Source: CALMZN01 sp964540095 (GTDB lineage Bacteria; Patescibacteriota; Patescibacteriia; UBA1558; GWA2-36-10). Taken from it: 14,708 nucleotides of DNA. The stretch lies in NCBI GenBank assembly GCA_964540095.1, contig CAZILH010000024.1, forward strand, positions 1 to 14,708, read 5' to 3'. Made by a program: the position numbers and the translations under genes. Below the pieces are notes generated by a model. It saw only the letters and a list, made by a program, of their open reading frames with translations, was not told the origin of the DNA and ran no database searches. This document shows positions 13,979-14,708 of the stretch, one piece after another (positions within the stretch are counted from its first letter, which is position 1; each line of letters begins with the position of its first letter).

Positions 13979-14551
13979 ATGAAATGCATTATAATCCATG
14001 GTTGTCCCTCTAATATAGAAAGAGCTATGAATCCCGAAACTAGAACTCATGATAAACATTGGATACCATGGACAAAAAAACAGCTAATAGAGAATGGCAT
14101 TTCAACAGAAACTCCTCTAATGCCGGAGCCATGGAGTCCAAGCTATGAAAAGTTTAAAGAAGAATTTGAAAAATATCCAATTGATGAAAATACTGTTCTA
14201 GTAGGCCATAGCTGTGGATGTGCTTTTTTGGTTCGTTGGCTTGGGGAAACAAAAAGAAAAATTTTTAAACTTATTTTAGTGGCTCCATGGAAAATACCTG
14301 ATGAAAATGATGAGGCCAGAAAAAAATTCTATATATACGACATAGATAAATCAATCAAGGATAGGGTTAAAGAAATTATAATGTTCACGTCCAACGATGA
14401 AGAAGACGAAGGAAAAGAAAGTTTAAAAATATTCCATAATAATCTTGGTGGAGAAATTATATATTTAGAAAATCATGGCCACTATACCATGAATGATATG
14501 GGCACTGAGGAGTTTCCTGAATTAATTAGTAAGATTGTAAATAAACTATAG
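13979..14551 (+). CDS. RBBP9/YdeN-type alpha/beta hydrolase
   Basis: A 190-residue small serine hydrolase of the RBBP9/YdeN family. The first strand is KCIIIHGCPSN. The nucleophile elbow is VGHSCG (75-80) with S78. Likely partners are D140 (FTSNDEEDEG) and H166 or H168 (LENHGHYT). The family usually ends with a GHF-like motif and an FPEL segment, seen here as GHYTMND...EEFPEL. The natural substrate of such proteins is mostly unknown; esterase or lipase-like activity is typical of the fold. There is no signal peptide. It lies 60 nt after gltX in AT-rich DNA. A TATAAC box ends 4 nt before the ATG, but no good -35 accompanies it, so it may be read through from gltX. The family call is secure. 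Confidence 0.88.
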   Translation: MKCIIIHGCPSNIERAMNPETRTHDKHWIPWTKKQLIENGISTETPLMPEPWSPSYEKFKEEFEKYPIDENTVLVGHSCGCAFLVRWLGETKRKIFKLILVAPWKIPDENDEARKKFYIYDIDKSIKDRVKEIIMFTSNDEEDEGKESLKIFHNNLGGEIIYLENHGHYTMNDMGTEEFPELISKIVNKL

Positions 14552-14574
14552 TTATTTTTCTTGCCAAATAACTA
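14549..14574. repeat. Inverted repeat over the stop codon and next -35 box
   Basis: TAGTTATTT (14549-14557) and AAATAACTA (14566-14574) form a perfect 9-bp inverted repeat around an 8-nt centre. It covers the stop codon of the hydrolase and touches the -35 box TTGCCA (14561-14566) of the next gene. A third direct copy, TAGTTATT, lies at 14594-14601 just after the -10 box. No T-run follows, so it is not a normal terminator. An operator is possible. The DNA is AT-rich, so chance is not excluded. Confidence 0.4.
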
Positions 14575-14589
14575 AAATTGTGATATAAT
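14561..14589 (+). promoter_or_regulatory. Promoter of the truncated gene at 14612
   Basis: TTGCCA (14561-14566), a 17-nt spacer and a perfect TATAAT (14584-14589). A second TATAAT overlaps at 14589-14594 but has no matching -35. The predicted start near 14596 leaves a leader of about 16 nt with no Shine-Dalgarno sequence before the ATG, unlike the four leaderless promoters in this window. It overlaps the inverted repeat at 14549-14574. Confidence 0.65.
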
Positions 14590-14611
14590 ATAATAGTTAT
14601 TGATAATTTTA

Positions 14612-14708
14612 ATGCTTGTCAAAACACCAAAACAAAAAAAATTAACTATATTTTTTATAGGCCTAAGCTTTTTGGGCTTGTTTTTGTTTGTGCGCCATAT
14701 CTATGCTG
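14612..14708 (+). CDS. Start of a secreted or membrane protein (3' end outside window)
   Basis: Only the first 32 complete codons are visible. They read as a positively charged start (KTPKQKK), a hydrophobic run LTIFFIGLSFLGLFLFV and then RHIYA, which suits a signal peptide or an N-terminal anchor. A good promoter lies upstream with a short leader. A TTG in the same frame at 14600 is an alternative start. No function can be assigned because the mature part is outside the window. Confidence 0.6.
   Translation, partial: MLVKTPKQKKLTIFFIGLSFLGLFLFVRHIYA

Noticed and set aside
1..14708. CRISPR arrays, tRNA/rRNA genes, insertion sequences, toxin-antitoxin or known defence systems
   Set aside because: I looked for spaced direct repeats, cloverleaf-like sequence, terminal inverted repeats and transposase or nuclease motifs and saw none.
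1..14708. Recoded UGA (Gracilibacteria/SR1 code)
   Set aside because: Several well-recognised genes end in TGA at the expected length, and none needs TGA to be read through.

Overview
The window looks like a chromosomal segment of a Candidate Phyla Radiation (Patescibacteria) bacterium, probably a Parcubacteria-type lineage. It is AT-rich and very tightly packed, with many 1-20 nt gene overlaps. It encodes two secreted proteins built from small repeats that I recall from this group, and genes typical of its reduced genomes (def-fmt, DedA, S41 peptidase, GT2). TGA is used as a normal stop (for example at 1683-1685 and 3694-3696), so the UGA=Gly code of Gracilibacteria/SR1 does not apply. The lineage is an inference; no rRNA or other marker gene is present.

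Layout. (1) Positions 2-7103, plus strand, hold one probable long operon: a 5'-truncated gene with an HLDGTHRL motif, a MazG-like NTP pyrophosphohydrolase, a Nudix hydrolase, an HxGH nucleotidyltransferase, a DedA-like membrane protein, an unknown protein, a cupin, an MTH1-like Nudix hydrolase, a membrane GT2 glycosyltransferase, a secreted S41/PDZ protease and a small unknown protein. (2) Positions 7117-8507, minus strand, hold def-fmt, which deformylates nascent proteins and formylates initiator tRNA. (3) Positions 8573-8833, plus strand, encode a small helical protein, divergent from def. (4) Positions 8840-11092, minus strand, hold a secreted lysozyme-like protein with about four C-terminal repeats, followed by a LigB/extradiol-dioxygenase-fold protein. 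(5) Positions 11171-13918, plus strand, hold an overlapping trio: thpR, a GT26 glycosyltransferase and gltX. (6) Positions 13979-14551 encode an RBBP9/YdeN-like alpha/beta hydrolase. (7) A secreted or membrane protein starts at 14612 and runs off the end.

Working together. The left operon joins nucleotide-pool house-cleaning enzymes (MazG-like plus two Nudix) to envelope functions (DedA, GT2, S41 protease). The right half joins translation (def, fmt, gltX) with RNA-end processing (thpR) and surface glycosylation (GT26).

The most interesting signals concern expression. Four clear sigma70-type promoters place the predicted transcription start on the ATG, so their mRNAs should be leaderless. 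None of the roughly 20 starts has a convincing Shine-Dalgarno sequence. The def and 8573 promoters face apart and share one 7-bp -35 region. No CRISPR array, tRNA, rRNA, insertion sequence or complete defence system was seen. No stretch longer than 300 bases lacks a gene; the longest gap is 78 bases.
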